Notes: a model not told the origin generated them from the letters alone. 64,000 nucleotides of DNA from Sphingomonas sp. TDK1 (GCF_001650735.1 NZ_LXVY01000003.1:124001-188000), one strand, 5' to 3'; counted from the stretch's first letter, positions 33,896 to 42,180 are shown. Made by a program: numbers and translations.

Positions 33896-34629
33896 TTGGT
33901 GGTGACCTCCGCGACGAACATATAGCCTTCGTTGCGGATGGTGCGGATCAATTCGTCGGCGTCGGAGCGGGCGAGCTTCTTGCGCAGCCGACTCATCTGC
34001 ACGTCGATCGCGCGATCGAAATGTTCGGCATGGGCGCCGCGCGAATAATCGAGCAGCGCGTCGCGCGTCAGCACTCGGCGCGGGCGCTCCACCAGCGCGA
34101 GCAGCAGGCGGAATTCCCCGTCCGACAAGTTGATGAGCACGCCTTCGGGGTCGTAGAGTTGCCGCCCGACCGGATCGAGCCGCCAGCCGGCAAAGCGCAG
34201 ATAGCTGCGCTCCAATGCGCTGGTCGTCGGCGGCGCGGCCACGGCGCGGCGCAGCACGGACCGGATCCTTGCCAGCAGCTCGCGCGGATTGGCCGGCTTG
34301 GCGATGTAATCGTCAGCGCCCATTTCCAGGCCGACGATGCGATCGATATCCTCGCTCAACACCGAATGCAGGATAACCGCGGGGCCGGACTGGCGATCCA
34401 TCGTCCGCAGGATGGAGAGCCCATCCTCGCCCGGCATCATGAGATCGAGCACCACCAGCGCGTAGGTGTTCGCGGCAACCGCGGCGCGCATCGTGGGAGC
34501 GTCTTCGGCGGTATCGACCACATAGCCATGCTGGGTGAGGAACGCGGCGGTGAGCTCGCGGATTCCAGGGTCGTCGTCGACAATGAGGAGACGGGTTTCT
34601 AGATCCACGGCGGGGGCTGACTGCATCAT
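33892..34629 (-). CDS. OmpR/PhoB-family response regulator
   Basis: A 245-residue regulator. Receiver: I-V-D-D-D-P near 17-22, phospho-acceptor in L-D-L-M-M-P-G, H-S for the usual T/S-A switch, and K-P-A-N. The C-terminal winged helix has the OmpR pattern L-S-D-G-E-F-R-L-L and D-V-Q-M-S-R-L-R-K-K-L, ending Y-M-F. It is transcribed before and overlaps its kinase. Three 10-bp repeats lie 43-82 bp upstream of its start and look like its own binding site. Confidence 0.93.
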   Translation of the reverse strand: MMQSAPAVDLETRLLIVDDDPGIRELTAAFLTQHGYVVDTAEDAPTMRAAVAANTYALVVLDLMMPGEDGLSILRTMDRQSGPAVILHSVLSEDIDRIVGLEMGADDYIAKPANPRELLARIRSVLRRAVAAPPTTSALERSYLRFAGWRLDPVGRQLYDPEGVLINLSDGEFRLLLALVERPRRVLTRDALLDYSRGAHAEHFDRAIDVQMSRLRKKLARSDADELIRTIRNEGYMFVAEVTTK

Positions 34630-34664
34630 GAAGTGGGTATTGCGACCCGAATCTATCGACCGGG

Positions 34665-34711
34665 TTGCAGCGCTGCAATCTGCTGTAATCCGCGGGGCGG
34701 CGCTGTAGCCA
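34665..34711. promoter_or_regulatory. OmpR-type direct repeats and 14-bp palindrome
   Basis: GCTGCAATCT (34672-34681), GCTGTAATCC (34682-34691) and GCTGTAGCCA (34702-34711) are spaced by 10 and 20 bp, so they lie on one face of the helix. The first overlaps a perfect palindrome TTGCAGCGCTGCAA (34665-34678). A single related copy, GCTGCAAAGG, lies at 32561-32570 on the minus strand before the transporter. These are candidate sites for the neighbouring regulator. Confidence 0.55.
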
Positions 34712-34747
34712 ATCTATTCGAACGAATGCCGTCGTCCGCGCACGCTT

Positions 34748-34777
34748 TTGCTTGAAGAATCGCCGAGGCGCTGATAG
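34748..34777 (+). promoter_or_regulatory. Candidate rpsU promoter
   Basis: TTGCTT (34748-34753) and, after 17-18 bp, CTGATA/TGATAG (34771-34777), about 75 bp before the rpsU start. Weak match, by eye. Confidence 0.3.
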
Positions 34778-34851
34778 GAGGCCCGTTCGACGCCGCACCT
34801 ATGGTTTCGGCGGCCCCTTGCTATTGAGTTTGATCGGAGCTGTACGACTTT

Positions 34852-35058
34852 ATGCAAATCATCGTTCGCGACAACAACGTCGACCAGGCGCTGCGGGCGC
34901 TCAAGAAGAAGCTGCAGCGTGAAGGCGTGTATCGCGAGATGAAGCTGCGCCGTCACTACGAGAAGCCGAGCGAGAAGCGCGCTCGCGAGCGCGCCGCCGC
35001 TGTGCGTCGCGCCCGCAAGCTGGAGCGCAAGCGCATGGAGCGCGACAGCGCCCGTTGA
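34852..35058 (+). CDS. rpsU: 30S ribosomal protein S21
   Basis: A 68-residue, very basic protein beginning [20 protein letters not shown] and ending in an arginine-rich helix, as in S21, which helps mRNA pairing on the 30S subunit. Length is normal for alphaproteobacteria. GGAG lies 13 bases before ATG 34852. Strong arginine/lysine content and third-position GC agree with a highly expressed gene. Confidence 0.97.
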   Translation: MQIIVRDNNVDQALRALKKKLQREGVYREMKLRRHYEKPSEKRARERAAAVRRARKLERKRMERDSAR

Positions 35059-35067
35059 GGCCTGCCC

Positions 35068-35091
35068 GGCGCGCGTGATATCGCGCGCGCC
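35068..35091 (+). terminator. Terminator after rpsU
   Basis: GGCGCGCG / CGCGCGCC, 8-bp stem with an 8-base loop, followed a few bases later by TTTCTCTT. Confidence 0.6.
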
Positions 35092-35144
35092 GCCGTTTCT
35101 CTTCCTTACATAACGGGGACGCAATTCCCCGCCGGAGTCCGATC

Positions 35145-35729
35145 ATGTCGGTTACCGCCGTTCCGCTCCAGCCCGTCAAGGGCAGCTATAAGCTCTGGAT
35201 CTGGTTGGGGGTGCTGGCGGCGGTCGCTATCGCCTTCGCACTCGCCTGGGGTGGCACGCGTACGCCCGTGTCGTCGCACCTCGATGCCGAGGGCTTCCTG
35301 GCCTGGCACAAGAACCAGCCGGGTGTGCTGACTACGCCGTCCGGTCTTCAGTATCAGGTGATCGAGGCCGGTAGTGGGGCCAATCCCGTCGAGCAGGACG
35401 GCGTCGTCGTCGAAATCGTCGGCAAGCTGCGCGGCGGCAAGGAATTCCAGCCGAAGACGCCGATGCGCTTCCAGATCGGCCAGCCGATGATCCCGGGCTT
35501 TACCGAGGGCGTGAAGCTGATGAAGAAGGGTGCCCGCTACCGCTTCTGGCTTCCCCCGAAGCTGGGCTATGGCGCCGATGGCGGTCAGCAGAACGAGCTG
35601 TCCGACCAAGTCCTGATCTTCGACGTCAACATGCAGGAACTGGTGCCCGCGGCCGTCATCCGCCAGATGATGATGCAGCAGCAGCAGGGCGGCATGCCGC
35701 AGGGCGCGGGCGAACCCGCCGGCCAGTAA
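35145..35729 (+). CDS. Membrane-anchored FKBP-type peptidyl-prolyl isomerase
   Basis: A 194-residue protein with an uncleaved N-terminal helix (~18-35, IWLGVLAAVAIAFALAW) and a periplasmic FKBP domain from ~60: T-T-P-S-G-L-Q-Y-Q-V-I, P-M-I-P-G-F-T-E-G and L-P-P-K-L-G-Y-G, ending in L-I-F-D-V-N. It probably speeds proline isomerisation in exported proteins. The tail is rich in Gln, Met and Gly. It lies 86 bp after rpsU and has its own terminator. Confidence 0.92.
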   Translation: MSVTAVPLQPVKGSYKLWIWLGVLAAVAIAFALAWGGTRTPVSSHLDAEGFLAWHKNQPGVLTTPSGLQYQVIEAGSGANPVEQDGVVVEIVGKLRGGKEFQPKTPMRFQIGQPMIPGFTEGVKLMKKGARYRFWLPPKLGYGADGGQQNELSDQVLIFDVNMQELVPAAVIRQMMMQQQQGGMPQGAGEPAGQ

Positions 35730-35758
35730 GCGGCATTCGATTGGCAGATTTTCGAGAA

Positions 35759-35786
35759 GCCCGCGAGCGACCCTCGCGGGCTTTTT
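35759..35786 (+). terminator. Rho-independent terminator after FKBP gene
   Basis: GCCCGCGAG-CGACC-CTCGCGGGC followed by TTTTT: a perfect 9-bp stem with T tract, 29 bp after the stop. Confidence 0.92.
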
Positions 35787-35849
35787 CGTGCGCCTCGCGC
35801 GCGGTGCCGCAGGAGAAAGCGGATTTGACCCCTCCCGCCATCCGGCGAA

Positions 35850-35921
35850 AGGCGAATCCATTCGCCTCTACGTCTAGGTACGAGCCGCGTCCGAGACCCC
35901 TGGATCCCGGCTTCCGCCGGG
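35850..35921. repeat. Two intergenic palindromes (REP-like)
   Basis: AGGCGAAT-CC-ATTCGCCT at 35850-35867 and CCCGGC-TTCC-GCCGGG at 35906-35921, the latter within GATCCCGGCTTCCGCCGGGA. The second looks like the short dispersed palindromes common in sphingomonad intergenic DNA; only one copy is in this window. Confidence 0.5.
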
Positions 35922-35951
35922 AGGATGGTGGAAGGGGTATCGGGCTCCAGA

Positions 35952-36704
35952 TCAGGCGCCGGTAGCGAGGAAGCGGCGCTCGGCGCCATCCAGGCAGAGT
36001 GCGGTGAGGCAGCCGGTGGCGCTGGCGCCGGTGTCGATCGCGATGCGGTTCGGGTGGACTTCGGGTTCGCTGACAACCGTATGACCATGGACGACCAGCA
36101 CGCCGTGATCGGCGGTACTGCGCAGGAACGGTGTGCGGATCCAGCGCAGGTCCTGCGGGTCCTGCTGCTCCAGCGCTACGCCAGGACGGATCCCGGCATG
36201 GACGAACAGTACGTCACCTAGCCGGAGTGAGTCGGGAAGTGCGCGCAGCAGGGCCGCATGCGCGTGGGGAATGGCGGCGCGGAGCAGCGCCGATGCTGCT
36301 GCAGGATCCGCGAGCAGCGTAATCGGATCGAGACCGTAGCTGGCGGCGCATTCCTCGCCGCCGAAATGCAGCCAGGATTCGAGATCACGCAAATTGCCAT
36401 CGAGCATGGCGACGAGCATCGATTCATGATTGCCGCCGAGGATCGTCAGGGTCGGGTCTGCCGCCTGCCGTTCGAGCAGGAGATCCAGCACGCCGCGCGA
36501 ATCCGGTCCGCGATCAATCAGGTCGCCGAGCAGGACGAGGTGCTCGTTCGGGCGGGGATCGGCCAGGCGCTCGGCATCGATCCGGGCAAGCAATTCCGCC
36601 AGCAGGTCCCGCCGCCCATGCACGTCGCCGATCGCATAGGCGCGCGTCCCGCTGGGCAAGGCATGGGCTTGCGGATCCGCGCGCCGAAACAGCGATCGCA
36701 GCAT
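35952..36704 (-). CDS. Metallophosphoesterase (PPP-type phosphatase)
   Basis: A 250-residue phosphatase with the PPP signature blocks: A-I-G-D-V-H-G-R near 24-31, L-L-G-D-L-I-D-R-G-P-D-S near 58-69, G-G-N-H-E and two late histidines (L-F-V-H-A-G, V-V-H-G-H-T). It binds two metal ions. Function could be a serine/threonine protein phosphatase or an ApaH-like dinucleotide hydrolase; the sequence alone does not decide. It starts 3 bp after the stop of wecC on the same strand. Confidence 0.88.
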   Translation of the reverse strand: MLRSLFRRADPQAHALPSGTRAYAIGDVHGRRDLLAELLARIDAERLADPRPNEHLVLLGDLIDRGPDSRGVLDLLLERQAADPTLTILGGNHESMLVAMLDGNLRDLESWLHFGGEECAASYGLDPITLLADPAAASALLRAAIPHAHAALLRALPDSLRLGDVLFVHAGIRPGVALEQQDPQDLRWIRTPFLRSTADHGVLVVHGHTVVSEPEVHPNRIAIDTGASATGCLTALCLDGAERRFLATGA

Positions 36705-36707
36705 CGC

Positions 36708-38006
36708 TCAGCCGGCGAGACGCAGGCCGGCTGCGATCGTCTCCGGTGCCGGCTGGTCGGGCCAGATGCCGCGCGTGTCATAGACCAGCTTGGTCGCGCG
36801 TTCGTCGAGCGGGACCGACTTGAACAGGTCGTGGTCGACCAGCACGATGAAGATCGGGCAGCTCTCGATCGCGCTGTCGATATCGGTGAGCGTCGCGCCG
36901 GTGGCGGCCAGGGCAGGCGGCAGTGCCTGCGCATAGGGTTCGACGATTCGCACGCGAGAACTATGCCGCTTGGCGATGGCCAGCGCCACCTTCAGTGCCG
37001 GGCTCTCGCGGAAATCGTCGATGTTCGCCTTGAAGGCGAGGCCGAGGCAGGCAATCGGTGCGGCGGGCAGGCTGGCGATCAGCGCCTCGGCACGCTCGAT
37101 CGTATAGGCCACCTTGCCGTCGTTCACTTCGCGCGCGGTTCGGATCAGCGGACTGTGCTCCGGGTCCGAATGGACGAGGAACCAGGGATCGACCGCGATG
37201 CAGTGACCGCCGACGCCTGGGCCCGGCGCGAGGATATTGACGCGCGGATGGCGGTTGGCGAGGCGGATCACTTCCCACACGTCGACGCCCATGCCCTCGG
37301 CCAGGATCGACAGTTCGTTGGCGAAGGCGATATTCACGTCGCGGAAGGCGTTTTCGGTGAGCTTGGTCATCTCCGCCGCACGCGCGGTGGTGGTGACGCA
37401 GGCGCCACGCACGAAGCGGCGGTAGAAGTGCAGGGCCTTGCGCGCGCAGCGCGACGTGATGCCGCCGATCACCCGGTCGTTCTCGATCAGTTCGACGAGG
37501 ATGCGGCCGGGCAGCACGCGCTCCGGGCAATAGGCGATGGCGATGTCGGCGCTGCCGCCGCTATGGCCGGGCACCTTCAGGTCGGGACGCAGCCGGGCGA
37601 GCAGGGCGGCGACCTTTTCAGTGGTGCCGACCGGCGAGGTGGACTCAAGGATCACCACGTCGCCCGCCTTCAGCACCGCCGCGATGGTGGTCGCGGCCTG
37701 GAGGACATAGCCGATATCCGGCGCATGATTTTCGCCGAAGGGCGTCGGCACGGCGATGACGAAGACGTCGGCAGCTTCGATGGCGAGCGCGGCGCGGAGG
37801 TTGCCGCGCGCGACCACGCCGGACACGAGGCCGTCGAGATCGATCTCCTCGATATGCACGCGGCCGGAGTTCACCGTTTCGACGACATGCGGGTCGACGT
37901 CGATGCCCAGCACCTGCGCGCCGGTACGCGCGATCACCGCCGCGGTGGGGAGTCCGATATAGCCCAGTCCAAGTACGGCAACCTTGGGCTCCGTCGTCAC
38001 AAGCAT
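36708..38006 (-). CDS. wecC: UDP-N-acetyl-D-mannosamine dehydrogenase
   Basis: A 432-residue nucleotide-sugar dehydrogenase: Rossmann V-L-G-L-G-Y-I-G-L-P-T-A near 11-22, V-P-T-P-F, E-S-T-S-P-V-G-T-T, K-L-T-E-N-A-F-R-D-V-N-I-A-F-A-N and the catalytic cysteine in G-V-G-G-H-C-I-A-V-D-P. It oxidises UDP-ManNAc to UDP-ManNAcA. Next to wecB on the same strand, it completes a two-step path from UDP-GlcNAc. Confidence 0.92.
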   Translation of the reverse strand: MLVTTEPKVAVLGLGYIGLPTAAVIARTGAQVLGIDVDPHVVETVNSGRVHIEEIDLDGLVSGVVARGNLRAALAIEAADVFVIAVPTPFGENHAPDIGYVLQAATTIAAVLKAGDVVILESTSPVGTTEKVAALLARLRPDLKVPGHSGGSADIAIAYCPERVLPGRILVELIENDRVIGGITSRCARKALHFYRRFVRGACVTTTARAAEMTKLTENAFRDVNIAFANELSILAEGMGVDVWEVIRLANRHPRVNILAPGPGVGGHCIAVDPWFLVHSDPEHSPLIRTAREVNDGKVAYTIERAEALIASLPAAPIACLGLAFKANIDDFRESPALKVALAIAKRHSSRVRIVEPYAQALPPALAATGATLTDIDSAIESCPIFIVLVDHDLFKSVPLDERATKLVYDTRGIWPDQPAPETIAAGLRLAG

Positions 38007-38073
38007 CGCAAACTCCGCGCGAAATCAGGAGCGGCGACCATGGCAGACAGGCGTTAAAATATCGGAAGACTGC

Positions 38074-39213
38074 TCAGGCGAGGTCGAAGCCGGCCCGGAT
38101 GATGGCCGCGATCCGTTCGGCGGCGTGACCGTCGCCGAACGGATTGTGCGCGCGGGCCATGGCGGCATAGGCTTCGGGTTCGTCGAGCAGTCGGCGTACC
38201 TCGCGCACGATCCGATCGGTGTCGGTGCCGACCAGCCGGGCGGTGCCGGCGGCCACGCCTTCCGGTCGTTCGGTCGTCTCGCGCATGACCAGCACCGGCT
38301 TGCCGAGGGCAGGGGCCTCCTCCTGAACGCCCCCCGAATCGCTGAGCACGAGATGGGCCATGTCGAGCGCCCGGATGAAATGGGGGTAATCGAGCGGATC
38401 GATGCGAGCGATGTTGGGCTGATCCCCCAGCGTCGCATCCATCACCGCGACGACATTGGGATTCGGATGCACCGGGAACAGGATGGCGATGTCGGGAAGC
38501 GCGGCGATCTGGCGGAGTGCCTCGGCGATGGCGCTCATGCCGCCGCCGAAATTCTCGCGGCGATGGGTGGTGACCAGCACGATGCGCTTTCCGGCAAACC
38601 GATCGGCGATCGGGCCCAGGCCGGACGCCAGCGCCGGCTCGGCCTCGATGCGGGCACGGGTGGCGAGCAGCGCGTCGATCACCGTATTGCCGGTGACATG
38701 GATGCTGGCCGGGGGCACATTCTCGTCCCGCAGCGCGTTCGCGGCGGTTTCGGTCGGGGCGAAATGCTGGTCGGCGATCGGCGCGACGATGCGGCGATTC
38801 ACTTCCTCCGGCCAGGGCTGGTAGATGTCGCCGGAGCGAAGGCCCGCTTCGACATGGCTTACCGGCACCTTGCGGTAATAGGCCGCGAGCGCTCCCACCA
38901 TCGCGGTCGCCGTGTCGCCCTGGACGATGACACGATCGGGCTGAACCTGGTCCAGCGCGCCTCCGATCCCGGTGAGCAGGCGCGCCGTCAGCGCATCCAG
39001 GGACTGGCCCGGGGTCATCAGGTCCAGGTCGATGTCGGGCGTTATCCCGGCGATGGCCAGCACCTGATCGAGAAGTCCGCGATGCTGCGCCGTAACACAG
39101 GTCGTGACATCGATCTCCGGAACCGACTGCAATGCTCGGATTACCGGGAAAAGCTTGATAGCTTCGGGGCGTGTGCCGAAGACGACGAACAGCTTTTTGC
39201 GCATCTGTGCCAT
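38074..39213 (-). CDS. wecB: UDP-N-acetylglucosamine 2-epimerase
   Basis: A 379-residue non-hydrolysing epimerase: V-F-G-T-R-P-E-A-I-K-L-F-P at 10-22, V-Q-G-D-T-A-T-A, H-V-E-A-G-L-R-S-G, T-T-H-R-R-E-N and S-D-S-G-G-V-Q-E-E. It converts UDP-GlcNAc to UDP-ManNAc for surface polysaccharide. It is the first gene of wecB-wecC-phosphatase and is divergent from galU. Confidence 0.96.
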   Translation of the reverse strand: MAQMRKKLFVVFGTRPEAIKLFPVIRALQSVPEIDVTTCVTAQHRGLLDQVLAIAGITPDIDLDLMTPGQSLDALTARLLTGIGGALDQVQPDRVIVQGDTATAMVGALAAYYRKVPVSHVEAGLRSGDIYQPWPEEVNRRIVAPIADQHFAPTETAANALRDENVPPASIHVTGNTVIDALLATRARIEAEPALASGLGPIADRFAGKRIVLVTTHRRENFGGGMSAIAEALRQIAALPDIAILFPVHPNPNVVAVMDATLGDQPNIARIDPLDYPHFIRALDMAHLVLSDSGGVQEEAPALGKPVLVMRETTERPEGVAAGTARLVGTDTDRIVREVRRLLDEPEAYAAMARAHNPFGDGHAAERIAAIIRAGFDLA

Positions 39214-39264
39214 ATCGATGCGATAGCCTAATTACGTCACCGAACCATTACGGACGCTGCGCGT

Positions 39265-39293
39265 TTGCCATGCGCCCGGTCTAGGTTTATGCC
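39265..39293 (+). promoter_or_regulatory. Candidate galU promoter
   Basis: TTGCCA (39265-39270), 17-bp spacer, TATGCC (39288-39293), 33 bp before the chosen galU start. Confidence 0.45.
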
Positions 39294-39326
39294 GCGGTGC
39301 ACCCAAAATTTACCATGAGGGGGGTT

Positions 39327-40196
39327 ATGACGATCAAGCCGCTGCGTAAGGCCGTGTTCCCGGTTGCGGGCCTCGGTACCCGGTTTCTGCCCGCCACCAA
39401 GGCGATGCCGAAGGAGATGCTGCCGGTCGTGGACCGTCCGCTGATCCAATATGCCGTCGACGAGGCTGTGGAAGCCGGCATCGAGCAGATGATCTTCGTC
39501 ACCGGCCGCGGCAAGTCCGCGCTCGAGGACCATTTTGACATCGCCTATGAGCTGGAAGCGACCATGGCCGCGCGCGGCAAGTCTCTGGACGTGCTCGACG
39601 GTACCCGCCTCAAGCCCGGCAACATCGCCTATGTCCGCCAGCAGGAGCCGATGGGCCTGGGCCATGCCGTTTGGTGCGCCCGCGACATCGTCGGCGACGA
39701 GCCCTTCGCGGTGCTGCTGCCCGACGACTTCATGTTCGGCCAGCCCGGCTGCCTCAAGCAGATGGTGGACGCCTATAACAAGGTCGGCGGCAACCTGATC
39801 TGCGCCGAGGAAGTGCCGGACGACCAGACCCACCGCTACGGCATCATCACGCCGGGCAGCCAGGACGGCACGCTGACCGAGGTGAAGGGCCTGGTGGAAA
39901 AGCCGGCGCCGGGCACCGCGCCGTCGAACCTCTCGGTGATCGGCCGCTATATCCTGCAGCCGGAAGTGATGCGCATCCTGGAAAACCAGGGCAAGGGCGC
40001 CGGCGGCGAGATCCAGCTGACCGACGCGATGCAGCGGATGATCGGCGACCAGCCGTTCCACGGCGTGACCTTCCAGGGCACTCGCTACGATTGCGGCGAC
40101 AAGGCCGGCTTCATCCAGGCGAACCTTGCGGTCGCCCTGTCGCGTCCGGATCTCGAGCCGGCGGTGCGTGCCTTCGCGGAGAAGGCGCTGGGCTGA
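39327..40196 (+). CDS. galU: UTP-glucose-1-phosphate uridylyltransferase
   Basis: A 289-residue enzyme making UDP-glucose. Nucleotide loop F-P-V-A-G-L-G-T-R-F-L-P-A-T-K-A-M-P-K-E-M near 9-29, L-L-P-D-D, and E-K-P. UDP-glucose made here is the substrate of the ugd at 25-26 kb. ATG 39327 has GAGGGGGG a few bases upstream; the longer start at 39297 is GTG without a ribosome site. Confidence 0.96.
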   Translation: MTIKPLRKAVFPVAGLGTRFLPATKAMPKEMLPVVDRPLIQYAVDEAVEAGIEQMIFVTGRGKSALEDHFDIAYELEATMAARGKSLDVLDGTRLKPGNIAYVRQQEPMGLGHAVWCARDIVGDEPFAVLLPDDFMFGQPGCLKQMVDAYNKVGGNLICAEEVPDDQTHRYGIITPGSQDGTLTEVKGLVEKPAPGTAPSNLSVIGRYILQPEVMRILENQGKGAGGEIQLTDAMQRMIGDQPFHGVTFQGTRYDCGDKAGFIQANLAVALSRPDLEPAVRAFAEKALG

Positions 40197-40204
40197 GCCC
40201 CTGG

Positions 40205-40233
40205 TTGGCAAAGTTTGTCATCGTCGCCATAGT
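40205..40233 (+). promoter_or_regulatory. Candidate parDE promoter
   Basis: TTGGCA (40205-40210), 17-bp spacer, CATAGT (40228-40233). The start of transcription would be about 40240, leaving only about 12 bases of leader with GAGG before the ATG. The -10 lies in the left arm of the inverted repeat described next. Confidence 0.45.
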
Positions 40234-40264
40234 GCGTCCGCGAGGTGCTCTATGGCGACGATGA
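40218..40264. promoter_or_regulatory. 15-bp perfect inverted repeat over parD start
   Basis: TCATCGTCGCCATAG (40218-40232) and CTATGGCGACGATGA (40250-40264) are exact reverse complements with a 17-base gap. The left arm covers the -10 and the right arm covers the parD ATG. It can be an operator for the ParD-ParE complex, and in RNA read through from galU it would form a hairpin hiding the start codon. Confidence 0.85.
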
Positions 40265-40506
40265 ACGTTTCTCTGCCCGACATGATGAAGGCCTGGGTCG
40301 AGGCGCAGGCCGAAAGCGGCCGCTACAGCAATGCCATCGACTATGTGCGGGACTTGATCCGCCGCGATCAGCGCCGCGAGCACAAGATCAAGGCGATGCA
40401 GCAGCTGATCGACGAAGCCGAAGCAAGCGGCATCGAAACGCGTAGCGTGGCGGAACTGCTCGATGCTGCCCGTGCGCGCGCCGGCAGCGGCGATGGCGCG
40501 CTATAG
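40252..40506 (+). CDS. parD: ParD-family antitoxin
   Basis: An 84-residue protein. MATMNVSLPDMMKAWVE is the ribbon of a ribbon-helix-helix DNA-binding domain, followed by a helical segment rich in Asp/Glu/Arg that should wrap the toxin. It would neutralise ParE and repress the operon. It overlaps the toxin gene by 14 bp, the usual coupling in this family. Confidence 0.93.
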   Translation: MATMNVSLPDMMKAWVEAQAESGRYSNAIDYVRDLIRRDQRREHKIKAMQQLIDEAEASGIETRSVAELLDAARARAGSGDGAL

Positions 40507-40783
40507 GCTCAGCCGGGCGGCCGGCGCCGATCTCGTCGACCTCTATCTATTCGGCGTCGAGCAGTTCGGCACCGTGCAGGCCGATCGCTATGCCGCAGGG
40601 CTGGAAGCATGCTTCGCGATGCTGGCGGACAATCCGAACTTGGCGCGCGAACGCGAGCAGCTCCGGCAGCGTCCGCGCGCCTTTCGGTACAAGGCGCACC
40701 TGATTTTCTGCCAGGCGGAAGCCGACGGCATTCCCGTCCTTCGCATCCGGCACGGCCGGGAAGACTGGTTGACCGACGATTGA
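40493..40783 (+). CDS. parE: ParE-family toxin
   Basis: A 96-residue RelE/ParE-superfamily toxin: R-L-S-R-A-A-G-A-D-L-V-D-L-Y near the start, L-R-Q-R-P-R-A-F-R-Y in the middle and I-L-R-I-R-H-G-R-E-D-W near the end, the typical R-I-x-H family close. ParE toxins usually poison gyrase. Start ATG 40493 gives the normal length; ATG 40463 is possible. It is convergent with the dehydrogenase, 4 bp away. Confidence 0.93.
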   Translation: MARYRLSRAAGADLVDLYLFGVEQFGTVQADRYAAGLEACFAMLADNPNLAREREQLRQRPRAFRYKAHLIFCQAEADGIPVLRIRHGREDWLTDD

Positions 40784-40787
40784 GCAT

Positions 40788-42134
40788 TCACGCCCGCGCG
40801 ATGTTCTCGCCTGTGACGCCCGCCTTGCCGCAGGCATTGCGGGTATCGACCACCAGCTTCGCCGACGTCACCAGCGCGGCATAATCGACCGCGTCATGGT
40901 CGGTCGCGATCAATACTGCATCATAATTGGCGATCGCGGTTTCGTCCCAGGCGACTCCGTGCCGATAGTTGAGGGTCGGATGTTCGCGCGTGCCGTTGAT
41001 CTGCGCGACATGCGGATCGTAAAAGTCGGCCGCGGCCCCGCGTGCCTCGATCAATTCCATCAGGCGTAGCGAAGGGCTCTCGCGGATGTCGTCGACATTC
41101 TTCTTGTAGGCCACCCCCAGCACCAGGATTCGTGCGCCGCGGAGACCGCGCCCGAACCGCGCGTCCAGCGTATCCGCCAGCACGCGAATCACATGCTGCG
41201 GCATGTCGGCATTGATCTGGCCGGCCAGTTCGATGAAGCGGGTGTGCTGGTTGTACTCGCGCGCTTTCCAGGTCAGGTAGAAGGGGTCGATCGGGATGCA
41301 GTGCCCGCCCAGGCCCGGGCCGGGATAGAAGGGCATGAAGCCGAACGGTTTGGATTTGGCGGCGTCGATCACCTCCCACACGTCGATATCCATCGCGGTG
41401 AAGATCAGCTTCAGCTCGTTGACGAGCGCGATGTTGACGGCGCGGAACACATTCTCGGTGATCTTCACCGCCTCCGCAGTGGCGGCGGAGGAAACCTCGA
41501 TCGCCTGCGGAACGACGTGGCGATACAGCGCCATCGCAAGTCCCGCCGAGGCGGGATCGTCCGCGCCGACGACTTTGGGAATCTTGGTGGTCGAGAAGGT
41601 GGGGTTGCCTGGGTCTTCGCGCTCCGGCGAATAGGCGAGGAAGAAGTCCTTGCCGGCCACCAGTCCGTCGGCCTCGAGGATCGGCTGCATCACCTCGCGG
41701 GTGGTGCCGGGATAGGTGGTCGATTCGAGGATCACCAACTGCCCCTTGCGCAGCGTCCGCGCGATGGCAGCGGTGGTGTGCTCGACATATTTGAGGTCCG
41801 GTTCCAGGTGGCGCGTCAGCGGCGTCGGAACGCAGATCAGCAGCACGTCGACTTCGCCCAATCGATCAAGATCGGCGGTGGCGGCAAGGCGCTGCTCGGT
41901 GACCAGCGGCGCGATGCGATCGCTCGGGATGTGCTTGATGTAACTGGCGCCCTGGTTGAGCGCGACGACCTTCTCAGGATCGAGGTCGAAGCCGAGCACG
42001 GAGCAACCCGCCTCGCCAAAGGCGACTGCCAGCGGCAGGCCTACATAGCCCATGCCGATGACGCCGATCGTCGCCGCGCGCGTTTCGATCCTGGTACGCA
42101 GCTTCAATCCGTGCGCCGGCCATTCGAAGGTCAT
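40788..42134 (-). CDS. UDP-HexNAc 6-dehydrogenase (WbpA/TviB-like)
   Basis: A 448-residue nucleotide-sugar dehydrogenase: V-I-G-M-G-Y-V-G-L-P-L-A-V-A near 24-37, V-P-T-P-L, E-S-T-T-Y-P-G-T-T, K-I-T-E-N-V-F-R-A-V-N-I-A-L-V-N and catalytic G-L-G-G-H-C-I-P-I-D-P. The T-Y-P-G-T-T segment and L-G-V-A-Y-K-K-N-V-D-D-I-R-E fit UDP-GlcNAc or UDP-GalNAc 6-dehydrogenases. It makes a third dehydrogenase of this type in the window. It lies 46 bp after the epimerase. Confidence 0.9.
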   Translation of the reverse strand: MTFEWPAHGLKLRTRIETRAATIGVIGMGYVGLPLAVAFGEAGCSVLGFDLDPEKVVALNQGASYIKHIPSDRIAPLVTEQRLAATADLDRLGEVDVLLICVPTPLTRHLEPDLKYVEHTTAAIARTLRKGQLVILESTTYPGTTREVMQPILEADGLVAGKDFFLAYSPEREDPGNPTFSTTKIPKVVGADDPASAGLAMALYRHVVPQAIEVSSAATAEAVKITENVFRAVNIALVNELKLIFTAMDIDVWEVIDAAKSKPFGFMPFYPGPGLGGHCIPIDPFYLTWKAREYNQHTRFIELAGQINADMPQHVIRVLADTLDARFGRGLRGARILVLGVAYKKNVDDIRESPSLRLMELIEARGAAADFYDPHVAQINGTREHPTLNYRHGVAWDETAIANYDAVLIATDHDAVDYAALVTSAKLVVDTRNACGKAGVTGENIARA

Positions 42135-42180
42135 GTGTTCCGCTCCGTTCGAGAGCGGCCGTCATGCACCAGCGCCAGTT

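Noticed and set aside
35850..35921. A small RNA gene after the FKBP terminator
   Set aside because: The two palindromes look like scattered intergenic repeats; no promoter or terminator of its own was seen around them.
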